DNA from: Shimazuella alba
GTDB lineage: Bacteria; Bacillota; Bacilli; Thermoactinomycetales; Thermoactinomycetaceae
Reading direction: 5' to 3'
Assembly: GCF_009831235.1 (NCBI RefSeq)
Contig: NZ_WUUL01000013.1
Location: 53,650 to 117,649 of the forward strand
DNA: 64,000 bases
Below are positions 28,117 through 37,545 of the stretch, one piece after another. The notes beneath the pieces were generated by a model. That model was given only the letters and a program-made list of their open reading frames with translations. It was not told where the DNA came from and made no database searches. The stretch's first letter is position 1. Each line of letters begins with the position of its first letter. The position numbers were made by a program, and so were the translations under genes.

Positions 28117-28839
28117 TCAAGCTGTTACTTTCACTTCCTCTTTTACGAATGACTGCTCATGCTTTTCGAAGTGATCCCGATATTCCACACGATCAATCGC
28201 TGCTGATTGACCGAGCTTCACTCGATTTCCACGAACAACTTTAATATTTGCCGTTTCGATATCCAGATCGTCTCCTTCCATCATATCCGTAACTACTTCT
28301 GCTTCATACGAGGAGAGGAATTTAAACCATTTGGTGAGACCAAAAGGTCGATTGAACTTTCTAACCATTATTTTTTCTCCGCCGATTTCAGGTGCTTTGC
28401 AATCCGCATAAGGAACTATATCTGCCGTCCCAATGTTCAAAAGACCTTTAATGGTAAATGCTCCACGAATTTTGAAGTCTTCCGCTTCACAATCTCCTGC
28501 TACTTGTAAACCGCCTTTGAGATTCAAGGAATCAAAGGTCGCATTTCCTTTTATTTTTAATTCTCCATAGATAGATGCAGTTTTCATAACAAGAGAAACT
28601 CCAACAGTTGTCTGACCATAAACTTTTAATCGATCCGCATTTACTTGACCTTCAAATGTTCCGTCACCATTAATTCTGATTGATTTGGCTTTGAGATTAC
28701 CAGCGACTTTTACCCTGCCATTGCATATCAATTCCACGCATTCTATATCACCTGTTATCGTTGCATCTCCATTGATTCGCACCCGATCATACACTCCACC
28801 AGAGGCTGATCCATGCCCCATTAAGACTAAGTTATTCAT
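28117..28839 (-). CDS. yhbE: Polymer-forming (bactofilin-like) protein, YhbE type
   Basis: The 240-residue protein consists mainly of repeated short beta-strand turns (…VRINGDATITGDIECVELI…, LKAKSIRINGDGTFEG…), the right-handed beta-helix signature of bactofilins. A C-terminal extension of about 70 residues is specific to the Firmicutes YhbE/YhbF pair. Bactofilins form membrane-linked filaments in shape and envelope organisation. The start overlaps the yhbD stop by 8 nt, so they are translationally coupled. Confidence 0.85.
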   Translation of the reverse strand: MNNLVLMGHGSASGGVYDRVRINGDATITGDIECVELICNGRVKVAGNLKAKSIRINGDGTFEGQVNADRLKVYGQTTVGVSLVMKTASIYGELKIKGNATFDSLNLKGGLQVAGDCEAEDFKIRGAFTIKGLLNIGTADIVPYADCKAPEIGGEKIMVRKFNRPFGLTKWFKFLSSYEAEVVTDMMEGDDLDIETANIKVVRGNRVKLGQSAAIDRVEYRDHFEKHEQSFVKEEVKVTA

Positions 28840-29479
28840 CTTTTTTACCTCCTTGCGATATCTCTTTTACCTCAATGAAAAGCTTATGAAAAGAGTACTT
28901 TTCTATGATTCCTACCTCTGGATCAAAATGAGCATCTCCTGGTGGTGAGACGACAGTTACGACTGGTACTCCCATTTTTCTTGTAAAATAAAATACTCCG
29001 TCTTTCTGGTGTACATGCTGTAGATATGGCTCAACTGTTTGATAGATCAACTCACCTTCTGATCTGCTTATTTTTCCTTCTCTTAGCATTTTGTCAATCA
29101 AATAATACAAACAGACAAGATCAAAGGAAATGCGATCTTCTAAGGTGAATTTCTTAGCAAATTGCTCGATAACTACAGAAGAAACAATGTTACGTTTCAA
29201 TATATCTTCTTTAGTAAGATAGGCAGGAAACGAATCAGGTTTTTTATCGAACACAGTAACCATATCATCCAAGGAAACATCATCTTTCATACTTTTAATC
29301 CGTTCGACACGCTCCAAAACTTCCTCTTTTAGAAAAAATGTCTCTTGCCCAGTGAACGTAGATTTACGGATAAACCACTCTTCCGGGATTAACTTTTTAC
29401 GTTTCCATCGGTACAATTGCCCATATGAAATGCCTGTTTTGATCAGGAGATCCTTTTTCGAAATCAATTCTTGTTCCAT
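28832..29479 (-). CDS. yhbD: YhbD-like DUF4004 protein
   Basis: The 215-residue protein starts with a MerR-like helix-turn-helix (KKDLLIKTGISYGQLYRWKR) and continues with a helical region and a beta-rich C-terminus. The start ATG at 29479 is preceded by GGAGG. It pairs with yhbE as in Bacillus, where the operon is sporulation or stationary-phase linked. The exact role is unknown; it may regulate or recruit the bactofilin. Confidence 0.82.
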   Translation of the reverse strand: MEQELISKKDLLIKTGISYGQLYRWKRKKLIPEEWFIRKSTFTGQETFFLKEEVLERVERIKSMKDDVSLDDMVTVFDKKPDSFPAYLTKEDILKRNIVSSVVIEQFAKKFTLEDRISFDLVCLYYLIDKMLREGKISRSEGELIYQTVEPYLQHVHQKDGVFYFTRKMGVPVVTVVSPPGDAHFDPEVGIIEKYSFHKLFIEVKEISQGGKKDE

Positions 29480-29554
29480 ATTCGTCCTCCCCTTTTTCAC
29501 CAGAGTAACATAACATTGTTACATGATAAAGAGCAAATACATCTTTTAAGGGTA

Positions 29555-29596
29555 GAACCAGCATCCGGCGACTGAGGGGCAACGCAACCATATAAC
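29555..29596 (+). repeat. 42-bp direct repeat, copy 1
   Basis: The sequence begins GAACCAGCATCCGGCGACTG, continues AGGGG, and ends AACCATATAA after a variable six bases. A second copy in the same orientation is at 32912-32953. This copy replaces the 3' end of the NUDIX gene. Confidence 0.8.
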
Positions 29597-30060
29597 GGAA
29601 ATGAACCGTGCCCCAATAGAAACCTCCACCAATCCAGCAACCTCAGATGAACTCAGTGGATAGTCTTTCAGGGGGTGATTCTCCACCAATTGGAAGATAT
29701 ATTGGAATTCTTTAATGCTGTAGTCTGGTGCTATTGTTGCAGCAGTTTGTCGAACTCCTAACGGAATCAATCGTTCAAAAGACACATCTATTCCTAATTC
29801 TTCTTTCATTTCTCTGATACCGTCTTCTATCTTTTCACCTTCTAGAAAGTGCCACCAACTGCCACATCTACATAATTTGGCCTATCAAAAGTATATTGAT
29901 TAGGAGACTTTTTCTGAAGCAGCATTGTCTTTTTTTCACTGTTTATGACTATACATGTGAATACTCGATGCCATAATCCATTTCTATGTGCCTCTTCTTT
30001 CGAAACCTGTCCAATAAACTCATATTGGTCCGTAAAAATATCAATAAATTCATTCACCAT
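29557..30060 (-). pseudogene. NUDIX hydrolase, frameshifted and 3'-truncated
   Basis: From an ATG at 30060 (behind GAGTGGG) the frame reads NEFIDIFTDQYEFIGQVSKE and WHRVFTCIVINSEKK up to VAVGGTF. It then shifts by one base into LEGEKIEDGIREMKEELGID, the NUDIX box (G-x5-E-x7-RE-x2-EELG). The missing base lies around 29850 (expected GGHFLEGE). The C-terminus is replaced by the 42-bp repeat. The intact parent would be an isopentenyl-diphosphate isomerase-like or YfcD-like hydrolase. Confidence 0.75.
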
Positions 30061-30074
30061 TTTCCCACTCAAAT

Positions 30075-30378
30075 TTAAACTCCTTGTAATTCTTGTCTTT
30101 GGGTCAATTCTAAAACATACATACCTCTTGATATAACCCAAGGATTACTAAGAGGTAAATGAAAACCAGTAACTGATTCTAAAAAATCCTTGAAGACATC
30201 AGCGTAAACTCCCCCATGTGCTATTTCAGGATGTTTTTGTTGCAATTCTGCTAATTCTTTTGCCATTGATCATAAGTCACATCTGAAACAATTGAAGTGT
30301 TTATCTATAGTACAGAAAAGAATGGATCAGAATTTGTCGACGACGACGATTAATTAATTCAAGTGCTTCAACATTCAT
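30075..30378 (-). pseudogene. Remnant of a small LigA-related protein
   Basis: Three minus frames together give a known arrangement: MNVEALELINRRRQILIHSF, then NTSIVSDVTYDQWQK, then ELAELQQKHPEIAHGGVYAD and GFHLPLSNPWVI. This matches the small DNA-ligase-adenylation-like proteins found in Bacillus phages and chromosomes. Two shifts and a stop separate the parts, so it is dead. Confidence 0.6.
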
Positions 30379-30479
30379 TGGACATTCTCCCAAAAAATAC
30401 AATCAAATTACTGCTACATTTAAAGGTAATATAGATTCTCATCTTTAAAAATACCTAGCGACTACTTTATTAATCACAA

Positions 30480-30869
30480 AGAATACCCCAGTTGTTTTGT
30501 AACCACTCAATCTCTAAAAAGAAATGTTGTGGAACTATACTACAATTCTCAATATCTGTTTTCATCTGCCAAAGTGCTTCTATTGTCTATAGTAATTGAA
30601 GTGATCGTCCTAAATCTTTTAACTCAAAGGAAGGAAGCCATCCTTGATAAACCTTTTAAAAATGCAGCTAACTTATTCTCATCCAAACCATTTTCATCAA
30701 TGTAACCAGATAAGGTTGCACGAGCTACATCTAGTTCTGGTGCTGAAATATGATCATTTTAGAATAGCATATATAAGTGGAAGTCCCAGTGAGCCCAACC
30801 ACTTGGACAAGTTTGAAATAGGTTGAAATCAAATTGGTTTAAGATCTCTTGTTGTTGCTCTAATTCCAC
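30480..30869 (-). pseudogene. Remnant of an aminoglycoside-phosphotransferase-family kinase
   Basis: The minus strand reads LEQQQEILNQFDFN then GWAHWDFHLYMLF, and after a stop NDHISAPELDVARATLSGYI, then a second shift. GWAHWDFH…ND matches the HGDFHxxN catalytic loop of APH/choline-kinase-like enzymes, here degraded. Only the C-terminal half is present. Confidence 0.55.
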
Positions 30870-30944
30870 TAAAAAAAGATGAGTCTAAAACCTCATTGAG
30901 TTAAAATCCTTCAACGAGACGTTGTGATCTCTTTAGAGCTTCCT

Positions 30945-32170
30945 TTATATCTGTGATTCGTCAACGGTTCGAAGTTTCCGATCTCTCATGAGAATTTCTC
31001 CATTCACAATGGTTGTATGTACATCAGCACCCGTAGCACAATATGCCAACAGCGCGTGAATATCGTGGTGTGGAATTAATGGGGTTGCATAATATCCACG
31101 AGGATGATATCTGCATACTTCCCTATTTCTAGTGTTCCTACATATTCATCAATTGATAATAGTTTTGCTCCCTCGATAGTAGCCATCCTTAATAACGTTT
31201 TCGCATCGAGAACTGTTGGATCAAAGTAGTTTACTTTTTGAAGTCCACCAACGATCTTCATTTCTTTGAATAGATCTAGAGTAGAGGCACTTCCTGCTCT
31301 ATCTGTTCCAATCCCTACCGTGATTCCTTGATTCAGATACTTTTTAATCGGAGCAATTCCACATCCCAATTTTAGATTGCTCATCGGATTGTGAGCTACT
31401 CCTTTGTTATATTTGATTAGATCGATATCTTCATCATTCAGATGTATTCCATGAGCCAGCAACACATGGTGTTCACCCGAAAACATACCTAGATCATACA
31501 AATATTTTGTTGGGGATTTTTTGTATTTGCTTTGCATTTTCGCTACTTCTTCTTGTGTTTCAGCAAGATGAATATGCATGGGTACCTGTAGTTCTTCTGC
31601 TAGTTGAACAACTTTCTTTAGGTACTCGGGTGTACAAGTAAATGGAGCATGAGGATCTAACATGGTTGTAATTCTTCCATTCGCTTTCCCTGTCCATTTT
31701 TTGATGAGATCAATTCCCTCTTGTAACTGTTGTCCCCCATCCTCCCCTAACATTTGAATGATCCCCTTGTAAGAGAAGCACGAATACCGGAATCTTCCAC
31801 TGCCCTTGCAACGTGATCCATCTGAATGTACATATCTGCATAAGCAGTAGTTCCAGATTTAATCATTTCCACAATTCCTAGCAAAGCACCCCAATAAATG
31901 TCCTCTTCATTCATTCTACTTTCGGCTGGCAACATCTTTTTCTCCAGCCAATCCATAAGACGTAGATCGTCACTAAATCCCCGTAACAATGACATCGGTG
32001 TATATTATGTTGATTATTAAACCAGGCATTGCAACCATTCCATCTGCATCTATTACTTCTTTTACCAATGAGAGATCTTTTGGGGAGATTTGGCCAATCG
32101 CTCTAATCTTTCTTCCTTTAAGAATATTCCCTTTGATAGAACTTCATCTGGTTCCATCATCGTAAGTATG
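30945..32170 (-). pseudogene. mtaD: 5-methylthioadenosine/S-adenosylhomocysteine deaminase (MtaD), frameshifted
   Basis: Amidohydrolase blocks appear in order but in several frames: KIRAIGQISPKDLSLVKEV and AMPGLI (with the metal-binding NTHNH block destroyed to NQHNIH), then MSLLRGFSDDL to about 31750. Next come DPHAPFTCTPEYL, MHIHLAETQEE, VLLAHGIHLND, GVAHNPMSNLKLGCG and GTDRAGSASTLDL, and after a shift near 31076 HHDIHALLAYCATGADVHTT to a TAA at 30945. At least three shifts. The parent enzyme deaminates MTA or SAH in purine and methionine salvage. Confidence 0.8.
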
Positions 32171-32342
32171 ATTGCATTTTGGATCAGATGAATACTCATT
32201 CATCCCAACTTCTTTCCCTCTAGAGTTTCGTTACTATTTCGCCATTTCCATCTACTTAAAACTAATGTTAACAATCCTTTCCGTCTTTTCGTCCCATTAA
32301 AGCAGTTACTGTTACCTGAAAAGGAAACTTTCCTGACGGTTC

Positions 32343-32534
32343 GAGCGGACAAAGGAAGGGTTAGCAGCAGCTAAATTGCATGGTCGAACACCTGGTAGAC
32401 CTCAAACGGAAAAAGATAAGATGGAATATGCTCGTTACCTTCTAGATCAGGGGAATATGACGATGCAACAGGTAGCTGATAAAGTGGTGATATCTCGGAT
32501 GACACTACATCGAAAATTGAAGGATGCAAATTAG
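32343..32534 (+). pseudogene. C-terminal remnant of a serine recombinase/resolvase
   Basis: The frame reads ERTKEGLAAAKLHGRTPGRP followed by MTMQQVADKVVISRMTLHRK and a stop. This is the hinge and C-terminal helix-turn-helix of Tn3-type resolvases and invertases. The catalytic domain is missing upstream. Together with the Tn3 transposase pieces it probably derives from the same kind of transposon. Confidence 0.7.
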
Positions 32535-32535
32535 C

Positions 32536-32932
32536 ATGAATCAACAAGAACTTAGAAAAGAATTCAACAGCAAAATTAGACGGCGTTATTTCAAAGAGCA
32601 TAAAGAGATTTGTTCACGATGTGGGCGTTATAGTGAAGGAATAGATTTGCATTACAAGATTCCTCTTGGTGAAGGAGGGAATAATGATTTTTAATAATCT
32701 AAATCCTTTGTGTGCTGTTAGCCATAGAGAATGGCATGATATAGCTCATTTGGTTTCATTCGATGAATTTATGGAAATGCCCAATGCAGTAGAAGTTGCA
32801 GCCTTACTTAGAAAAGAACCCATTATTTTGGTAGGTGATCAACAAATACCATTAAAAGAGTTGGTAAAAATAACACGTGGTCATATTAGGGATTATTTTG
32901 ACAGAGTTACCGAACCAGCATCCGGCGACTGA
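32536..32932 (+). pseudogene. HNH endonuclease-like gene, frameshifted
   Basis: From the ATG at 32536 the frame gives ICSRCGRYSEGIDLHYKIPL then GEGGNNDF and stops. The next frame continues NNLNPLCAVSHREWHDIAHL, completing a CxxC…LHxKIPL…N…LC…HREWH HNH-finger pattern with one shift near 32690. The 3' end runs into copy 2 of the 42-bp repeat, which supplies the last residues and stop. Confidence 0.65.
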
Positions 32933-32953
32933 GGGGTATCGTAACCATATAAT
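32912..32953 (+). repeat. 42-bp direct repeat, copy 2
   Basis: Same as 29555-29596 except for six bases after the GGGG. It lies at the broken 3' end of the HNH gene and 45 bp before the Tn3 transposase fragment. Confidence 0.8.
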
Positions 32954-32997
32954 AGAATCTATCTGACGGACTAGAGCACGTACGTCTCATATGATTG

Positions 32998-33201
32998 GAT
33001 ATTTTTCAAAATGTTGTGGATTTGGCGGAAGTAATACGACAGTTAAGAAAGGAAGGTTATACGGTAAACCCAGAGGATCTAAGTGCATTGAGTCCTTATC
33101 TGACGGAACATATTAAACGATTTGGTGATTATGTCATTGATTTGGAAAAACAATCTCAACCTTTTGATGGGAAATTAAAATTAGAGTTGGAAAGTGCTTG
33201 A
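32998..33201 (+). pseudogene. Tn3-family transposase, C-terminal remnant
   Basis: The frame reads FQNVVDLAEVIRQLRKEGYT, then PEDLSALSPYLTEHIKRFGD, YVIDLE and a stop. This is the conserved end of Tn3 TnpA proteins. The upstream 900 residues are missing. Confidence 0.75.
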
Positions 33202-33240
33202 TAGAAAGGGCCTTTATTCCCTTTTTACAATTTTTTCTAT

Positions 33241-33277
33241 CTATTGTGCCGTTTTTGGACTTATCTCGGACGACCCC
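33241..33277 (-). repeat. Probable right inverted repeat of a Tn3-family transposon
   Basis: Read inward on the minus strand it starts GGGGTCGTCCGAGATAAGTC. Tn3-family ends start GGGGTC or GGGGTA and are about 38 bp. It lies 40 bp after the TnpA stop, where the right end is expected. A plus frame from about 33360 to 33471 also looks like a gene tail (HDIGNDAKAQMLYEENL) and is unassigned. Confidence 0.5.
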
Positions 33278-33475
33278 CCCCTATGAGGAATGCAAAAAGG
33301 ACAATACATATTTTATATTCGTTGAGCTATTTGAGAATGCTTCCCCAAAAAAGGCTCGCTTTATAAAAAAAGATTTTGTTTTCATTTAGCCTATAGCTAT
33401 CATGACATTGGAAATGATGCTAAGGCTCAGATGTTATATGAAGAAAATTTAACTGATAACCCCAACAAATGATAG

Positions 33476-33512
33476 AAAAAACACTTCTGAATCGTTTTCA
33501 GAAGTGTTTTTT
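33476..33512. terminator. Bidirectional terminator
   Basis: AAAAAACACTTCTGA (33476-33490) pairs perfectly with its complement at 33498-33512. The stem core ACACTTCTGA resembles the terminator at 4035-4070. Confidence 0.85.
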
Positions 33513-33560
33513 CTTCAGTCTGAAATGATTTCTGAAAAAAATCAGAGGTCTTTTTTGTTA

Positions 33561-33971
33561 TCAATCATAAATTTTGTATTGATCATTATAGCCAGATGAT
33601 TTATTAGTTGTTTGGAGATAAATTTCAGCTTGCCCATTAGTCCCATCTTCTAAAAATCGAATCCAATAAGAATCACAACTATACGGGCTAAGACTCTCAT
33701 AACCACTAGTTAAATATTCATCTGAACTATCTGGATCATAATCTTTGATATAAAAATTTTGTGTCGAACCTGTTGGATTGCATACTCGAATATATTCTGA
33801 GGCATGTGCGCTATCTACAGGTGTAATATAAGCATTAAGAGTGGAATTATAATGTACCTGTCCAGACCATAACAATTGCCATCCAGCAGAATCTGCAAAT
33901 ACTAATGAAAACGGTGTCAATAGTGCAAAAAGAAAAGCAAGAAATGGTACTGTAATCTTTTTGAAACTCAT
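33561..33971 (-). CDS. Small secreted protein of unknown function
   Basis: The 136-residue protein has a clear signal peptide (residues 1-26, ending SLVFADSA). A mature beta-rich domain of about 110 residues follows, with two cysteines likely forming a disulfide and repeated acidic Asp/Ser/Tyr stretches (DYDPDSSDEYLTSGYESL). The start ATG at 33971 follows GGAGG; the longer frame to 34031 would break the signal peptide layout. The end (DGTNGQAEIYLQ…) resembles that of the broken gene at 37546. Not a family I can name. Confidence 0.7.
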   Translation of the reverse strand: MSFKKITVPFLAFLFALLTPFSLVFADSAGWQLLWSGQVHYNSTLNAYITPVDSAHASEYIRVCNPTGSTQNFYIKDYDPDSSDEYLTSGYESLSPYSCDSYWIRFLEDGTNGQAEIYLQTTNKSSGYNDQYKIYD

Positions 33972-34519
33972 GATGACTTCCTCCCTGTTGTCATGTAATC
34001 GTTCACAAACAATTAAGTAAAATAAAAACAAGTGACATTTATTAAATATTTAATCCTCTTGGGAATCATTATACATGAAAATAGAATAAAAATCTAATAT
34101 TAAATTAATAAAATATATTATAATATGTGGTAATGATTAGAATTAATAACCATTTTTAGAAAATTCACCTAATTTCCTATAGCTATATGCAACTCTAGCA
34201 GCTAACCGAAAGATTGCTTATTAACATTTATTGCTAACAAAAAAAGCCGAATGGAATTTGGGTGTTTTTGCCATCCCCTCGAAAAGAAATATTTCAGAAT
34301 TTTCCGATCAAAAATCTCATGCCTATCACCTAATAATAGCACCTGGGGTTTAGGGAGCAAGTGAACAGAAAACTGGAATAGACCTTACCGGACATGAATT
34401 TTAGCTCCTATTTCCTGCCTTATCGGATAAAGAAAGGAATCGTCTCATTATCCTTACTAGAAACAAGTAATCCCCTTCAGAAATAAGTAATGGAATATAA
34501 AAGGGGGAGGGGAATCGCT
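33972..34519. other. Intergenic gap, no gene seen
   Basis: AT-rich sequence upstream of the secreted-protein gene. I found no convincing coding frame, RNA gene or repeat. It probably contains the promoter of the 33561 gene. Confidence 0.4.
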
Positions 34520-34817
34520 ATGTTTCAGTTTGAAAAAATTCAACCTAGTGAGGATGAAGAATACATAGAGTGGGTACAAAAATGCTCGGGACGCTGTCCT
34601 GATGGGTTTGTTTAGTAAAACATAGAACAGTATGTGGACAACTAGAATTACAGATTATGTAAATCTATTATTAATTCCATCTTAGTTTGGGAGGAATTCT
34701 AAAGATGGAAAATCGTTTACAGTACGATCGTTTTTGATACATGAAGATAGAGAGCAGTTCAGTGATCCAAATAATTGATTTTGTCTATGACATGATTACT
34801 AAATATTTTGGCTAACT
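34520..34817 (+). pseudogene. Decayed small gene with an intact start
   Basis: GGGGGAGGGG and an ATG at 34520 start a frame QFEKIQPSEDEEYIEWVQKC ending at TAG 34615. Later pieces in the other two frames look coding: SFTVRSFLIHEDREQFSDPN and IDFVYDMITKYFG up to a stop at 34817, right before a terminator. This fits one gene of about 100 residues with at least two shifts. The first 31-residue ORF could still be made. Family unknown. Confidence 0.5.
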
Positions 34818-34823
34818 ACCACC

Positions 34824-34857
34824 AACCCTACAGTGCTGCCTGTAGGGTTTTCCTTTT
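34824..34857 (+). terminator. Terminator of the decayed 34520 gene
   Basis: AACCCTACAG (34824-34833) pairs with CTGTAGGGTT (34840-34849), then TTTCCTTTT. Confidence 0.8.
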
Positions 34858-34861
34858 CCAA

Positions 34862-34890
34862 TTGATCAACCTATCAAACTGCGCTATCTT
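34862..34890 (+). promoter_or_regulatory. Promoter of the 34948 cassette gene
   Basis: TTGATC (34862-34867), a 17-bp spacer and TATCTT (34885-34890), with a 57-nt leader to the ATG. Confidence 0.5.
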
Positions 34891-34947
34891 TAAATGAGAA
34901 GATTGCTCCTATCCGGTTGAGCGATCCCGAACCCTAGAAGAGGAATC

Positions 34948-35139
34948 ATGAGCAGTATTGAGTTCCCCACCCGCGAGCCTGACAGCGTCTCTCCTGATGG
35001 AGTCAAGGTCTGGTTCTACGGAACCACGATCTACCACGAGTACGGGGACGGTCGTCGGTTCCTGCGTGTGAAGGTCGACAAGAACACGCACATCACTGAC
35101 CTTCAGACCGGTGATACCACGATCGAGGAAGGGGAATAG
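34948..35139 (+). CDS. Unknown 63-aa protein, GC-rich cassette gene
   Basis: The ATG follows AGAGGAATC. The small, soluble protein has an N-terminal proline/serine region and a beta-rich middle (KVWFYGTTIYHEYGDG). The C-terminus is acidic. Most codons end in G or C while flanks are AT-rich. It has its own promoter, and the decayed 34520 gene ends just upstream with its own terminator, so transcription is independent. No family known to me; one of the nine foreign-looking single genes. Confidence 0.65.
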   Translation: MSSIEFPTREPDSVSPDGVKVWFYGTTIYHEYGDGRRFLRVKVDKNTHITDLQTGDTTIEEGE

Positions 35140-35160
35140 TCTCTTCCTCTGTTCTATGGT

Positions 35161-35355
35161 TCATGGACCAGTTGCGAATTTCGTAGCTGGTCCACCCACT
35201 TTCACATCCTCAAACGGCACCAACTCATGATTATCATCTCGACAAATAACCTGATAATACTTAATTCTACGATTAACGTAGAATACAACTCCACGACGAC
35301 CATCTTTTGTTTGAATAGTGTCGCCTTTTTCTGAGAATTGCCACCATTCGATCAT
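35161..35355 (-). CDS. Small SH3/KOW-like protein of unknown function
   Basis: The 64-residue protein looks like one small beta-barrel (KGDTIQTKDGRRGVVFYV, VICRDDNHELVPFEDVKV), similar in layout to Tudor/KOW-like barrels. The ATG at 35355 directly abuts AGGAGG, so translation may be weak or the start may differ. Codon use is nearer the host. It is convergent with the 34948 gene. Confidence 0.5.
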   Translation of the reverse strand: MIEWWQFSEKGDTIQTKDGRRGVVFYVNRRIKYYQVICRDDNHELVPFEDVKVGGPATKFATGP

Positions 35356-35629
35356 CCTCCTGTATGTGAAATATCTAATATACGCGGTTCTGAGCGTTGT
35401 TTTTATATGAGGTAATGCCCATAAGGTATATAAGATATAAAAACTGCTATAAAATGCCTTATTCTTCGAAATAGGCCCAGTGACAGGGTTCCTGCTCTAG
35501 TCTGCAGGATTATTTCCATATTTTGTAATTTTGATTTTTAACTGATTTGTACTGCTTTTGTAGATATCTTCTCTCTATCAGAAATTATACTTATTTAGAA
35601 ATGACATAGAGAGAAGGGAAAGCAGTATT

Positions 35630-37273
35630 GAAGAGAAACTGGGACAAAAGGAATTAGAAGAACACTTCACGACATTACCCAGTAAACGTCATTTGGTTAA
35701 TGGGGAAGAAAACCAACGCAAATCGTTTAGGTTGTGCGGTTCTTTTGAAATATTTTCAACAGAAACTCGTTTTCCGAATCAAAAACAAGATGTCCCTCCG
35801 GTAGTTGTTCAATATCTAGCGGATCAGGTAAATGCTTCGATTGGAGATTTCTTTAACGGATATAGTTGGGGTGGAAAAGAAAGGAGCTACACGGATCATC
35901 GGAAGATCATTCGTAATCTTCTTGGTTTTCGAGAACTAAAACGAAAAGATAACGAAAAATTGCAAGAATGGTTACAAGTTCAGCTAACCCATGATACCGA
36001 TTATCTAAAAGATCAAGCATACCGTTTATTTCGGGAGTGGAAAGTCGAACCTCCTTCTACTGGCAATTTAAAACGGATGATTGACTCTGTTATGGATACC
36101 TTTGAAAAGCATTTTTTTCAAACCACTTTTAAGCAATTGTCCCCAACTACTTTGTCTCGGATGGATGTCTTACTAGAATCGGAGGAAGAGGTTGACCAGT
36201 ATACAGAAGAAGAACTTGCGAAAGAAAGTGATATTTTAAGTTTTCGCCAGCTATTAGCTACTCCAAACAAACCAAGTGTATCTACGATGAATCAGGAAAT
36301 GAAAAAGCACCTAGCTATCCAGCATCTTCAAGTCCCGCACGATCTATGTAAGCAAATATCTCCTAACTTGGTGAAAAAATATCGACTGCGTGCAGCTACC
36401 GAGATGGTAACCGAACTACGTGCTCATCCACCTTATATTCGTTTGCTTGCTATCTTATTTTGGCATCGTTTAGCAGAAGTCACCATCACTTGGCAGATTT
36501 AATCGATGAAGTTACTCGGAAACTGGGAAATAAGGCTGAAAACAAAATCAAAATCGAAGTGGTGAAGGATCTACAGAAAGTAGAAGGAAAGAATAAACAC
36601 ATCATTGATTTACCGGAAGCCACGATTACCCACCCAGAGGGTGTGATTCAAGATATTTTGTATTCTGTAGTAAATCCGGAAACCATCCGAAATATCATCC
36701 AAGAAATGAAACGAAACAAACGGAAATACCGAAAAAATTTACACCAAGATGCACACCTCCTACTAGGGGCATTATCGATCCTCTTTCTGTGACATGTTAA
36801 AACATCTGGATTTTCGTTGCAATAACCTAAACCATCAACCTGTCATTGAAGCGATTCAACTCATTCGAGAGTATAAAGGAAGGGCACAGCGCTATTTTGC
36901 TCTTTCGGATGAAGTACCGATTGAAGGGGTCATTCAACCGAAATGGAAAGAGAACCTGATTGAAACCGATAGCAAAGGAGAAGAACGTGTCAATCGAGTA
37001 AACTATAAGATTGCTGTTTTGCAATCGCTACGAAAGCGATTACGCTGTAAAGAAATTTGGATTGAAGGTGCAGATCGCTATCGGAACCCAGAAGGGGATC
37101 TTCCCCAAGATTTTGAAGAACACAAAGAAGAGCATTTTCAAGCCTTGAAAATCCCGCTAGATGTAGAACTTTTCATCTCGAAAATAAAAGATTTGATGAA
37201 AGATAGCCTAAGTCTATTGAATCAAGGATTCGAAGAAAATCGTCTGGTTTGTTTTGATTATAAACCAGCCTAG
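35630..37273 (+). pseudogene. Tn3-family transposase, N-terminal half, frameshifted and truncated
   Basis: The frame reads QKELEEHFTTLPSKRHLV then GRF-type block ETRFPNQKQDVPPVVVQYLA, the DUF4158 N-terminus of Tn3 TnpA. It continues to 36502, shifts one base (HHLADLIDEVTRKLGNKAEN, to 36792), then continues in another frame from 36794 to 37273 (CNNLNHQPVIEAIQLIREYK…). No proper start codon is in frame, and the catalytic DDE part and C-terminus are missing. The C-terminal fragment at 32998 lies upstream in the same orientation, so this is a second copy or a rearranged one. Confidence 0.8.
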
Positions 37274-37479
37274 CAATAAAAGTTATAGAAGCATTAAAAG
37301 GATTTAAATTCAATTCTGAAATAAGTTCAAAAGCGGCTTTGAAAAATCACCTCATTTGTGACAAGTTCATTATACTCAACTTTTTCTTGAGTTTTGGATC
37401 GTTGTCAACATAACTTTATCTCTTCCAAAACAAAGCCCTACGATATGTCTCTATTTCATCTATCAAGTCCTACTAACAA

Positions 37480-37521
37480 ATACTTCGATCTCTCAGCGTA
37501 ACCTGAGTATGACCGAAGTAT
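37480..37521 (-). terminator. Hairpin after the broken secreted-protein gene
   Basis: ATACTTCG (37480-37487) pairs with CGAAGTAT (37514-37521) with an inner CTCAG/CTGAG stem. A T-rich stretch follows on the minus strand. Confidence 0.45.
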
Positions 37522-37545
37522 CTGATGTTTTTGAGCATTGTCGAT

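Noticed and set aside
36460..37273. Separate genes at 36460-36792 and 36794-37273
   Set aside because: Both continue the Tn3 transposase alignment after single-base shifts; they are pieces of one dead gene.
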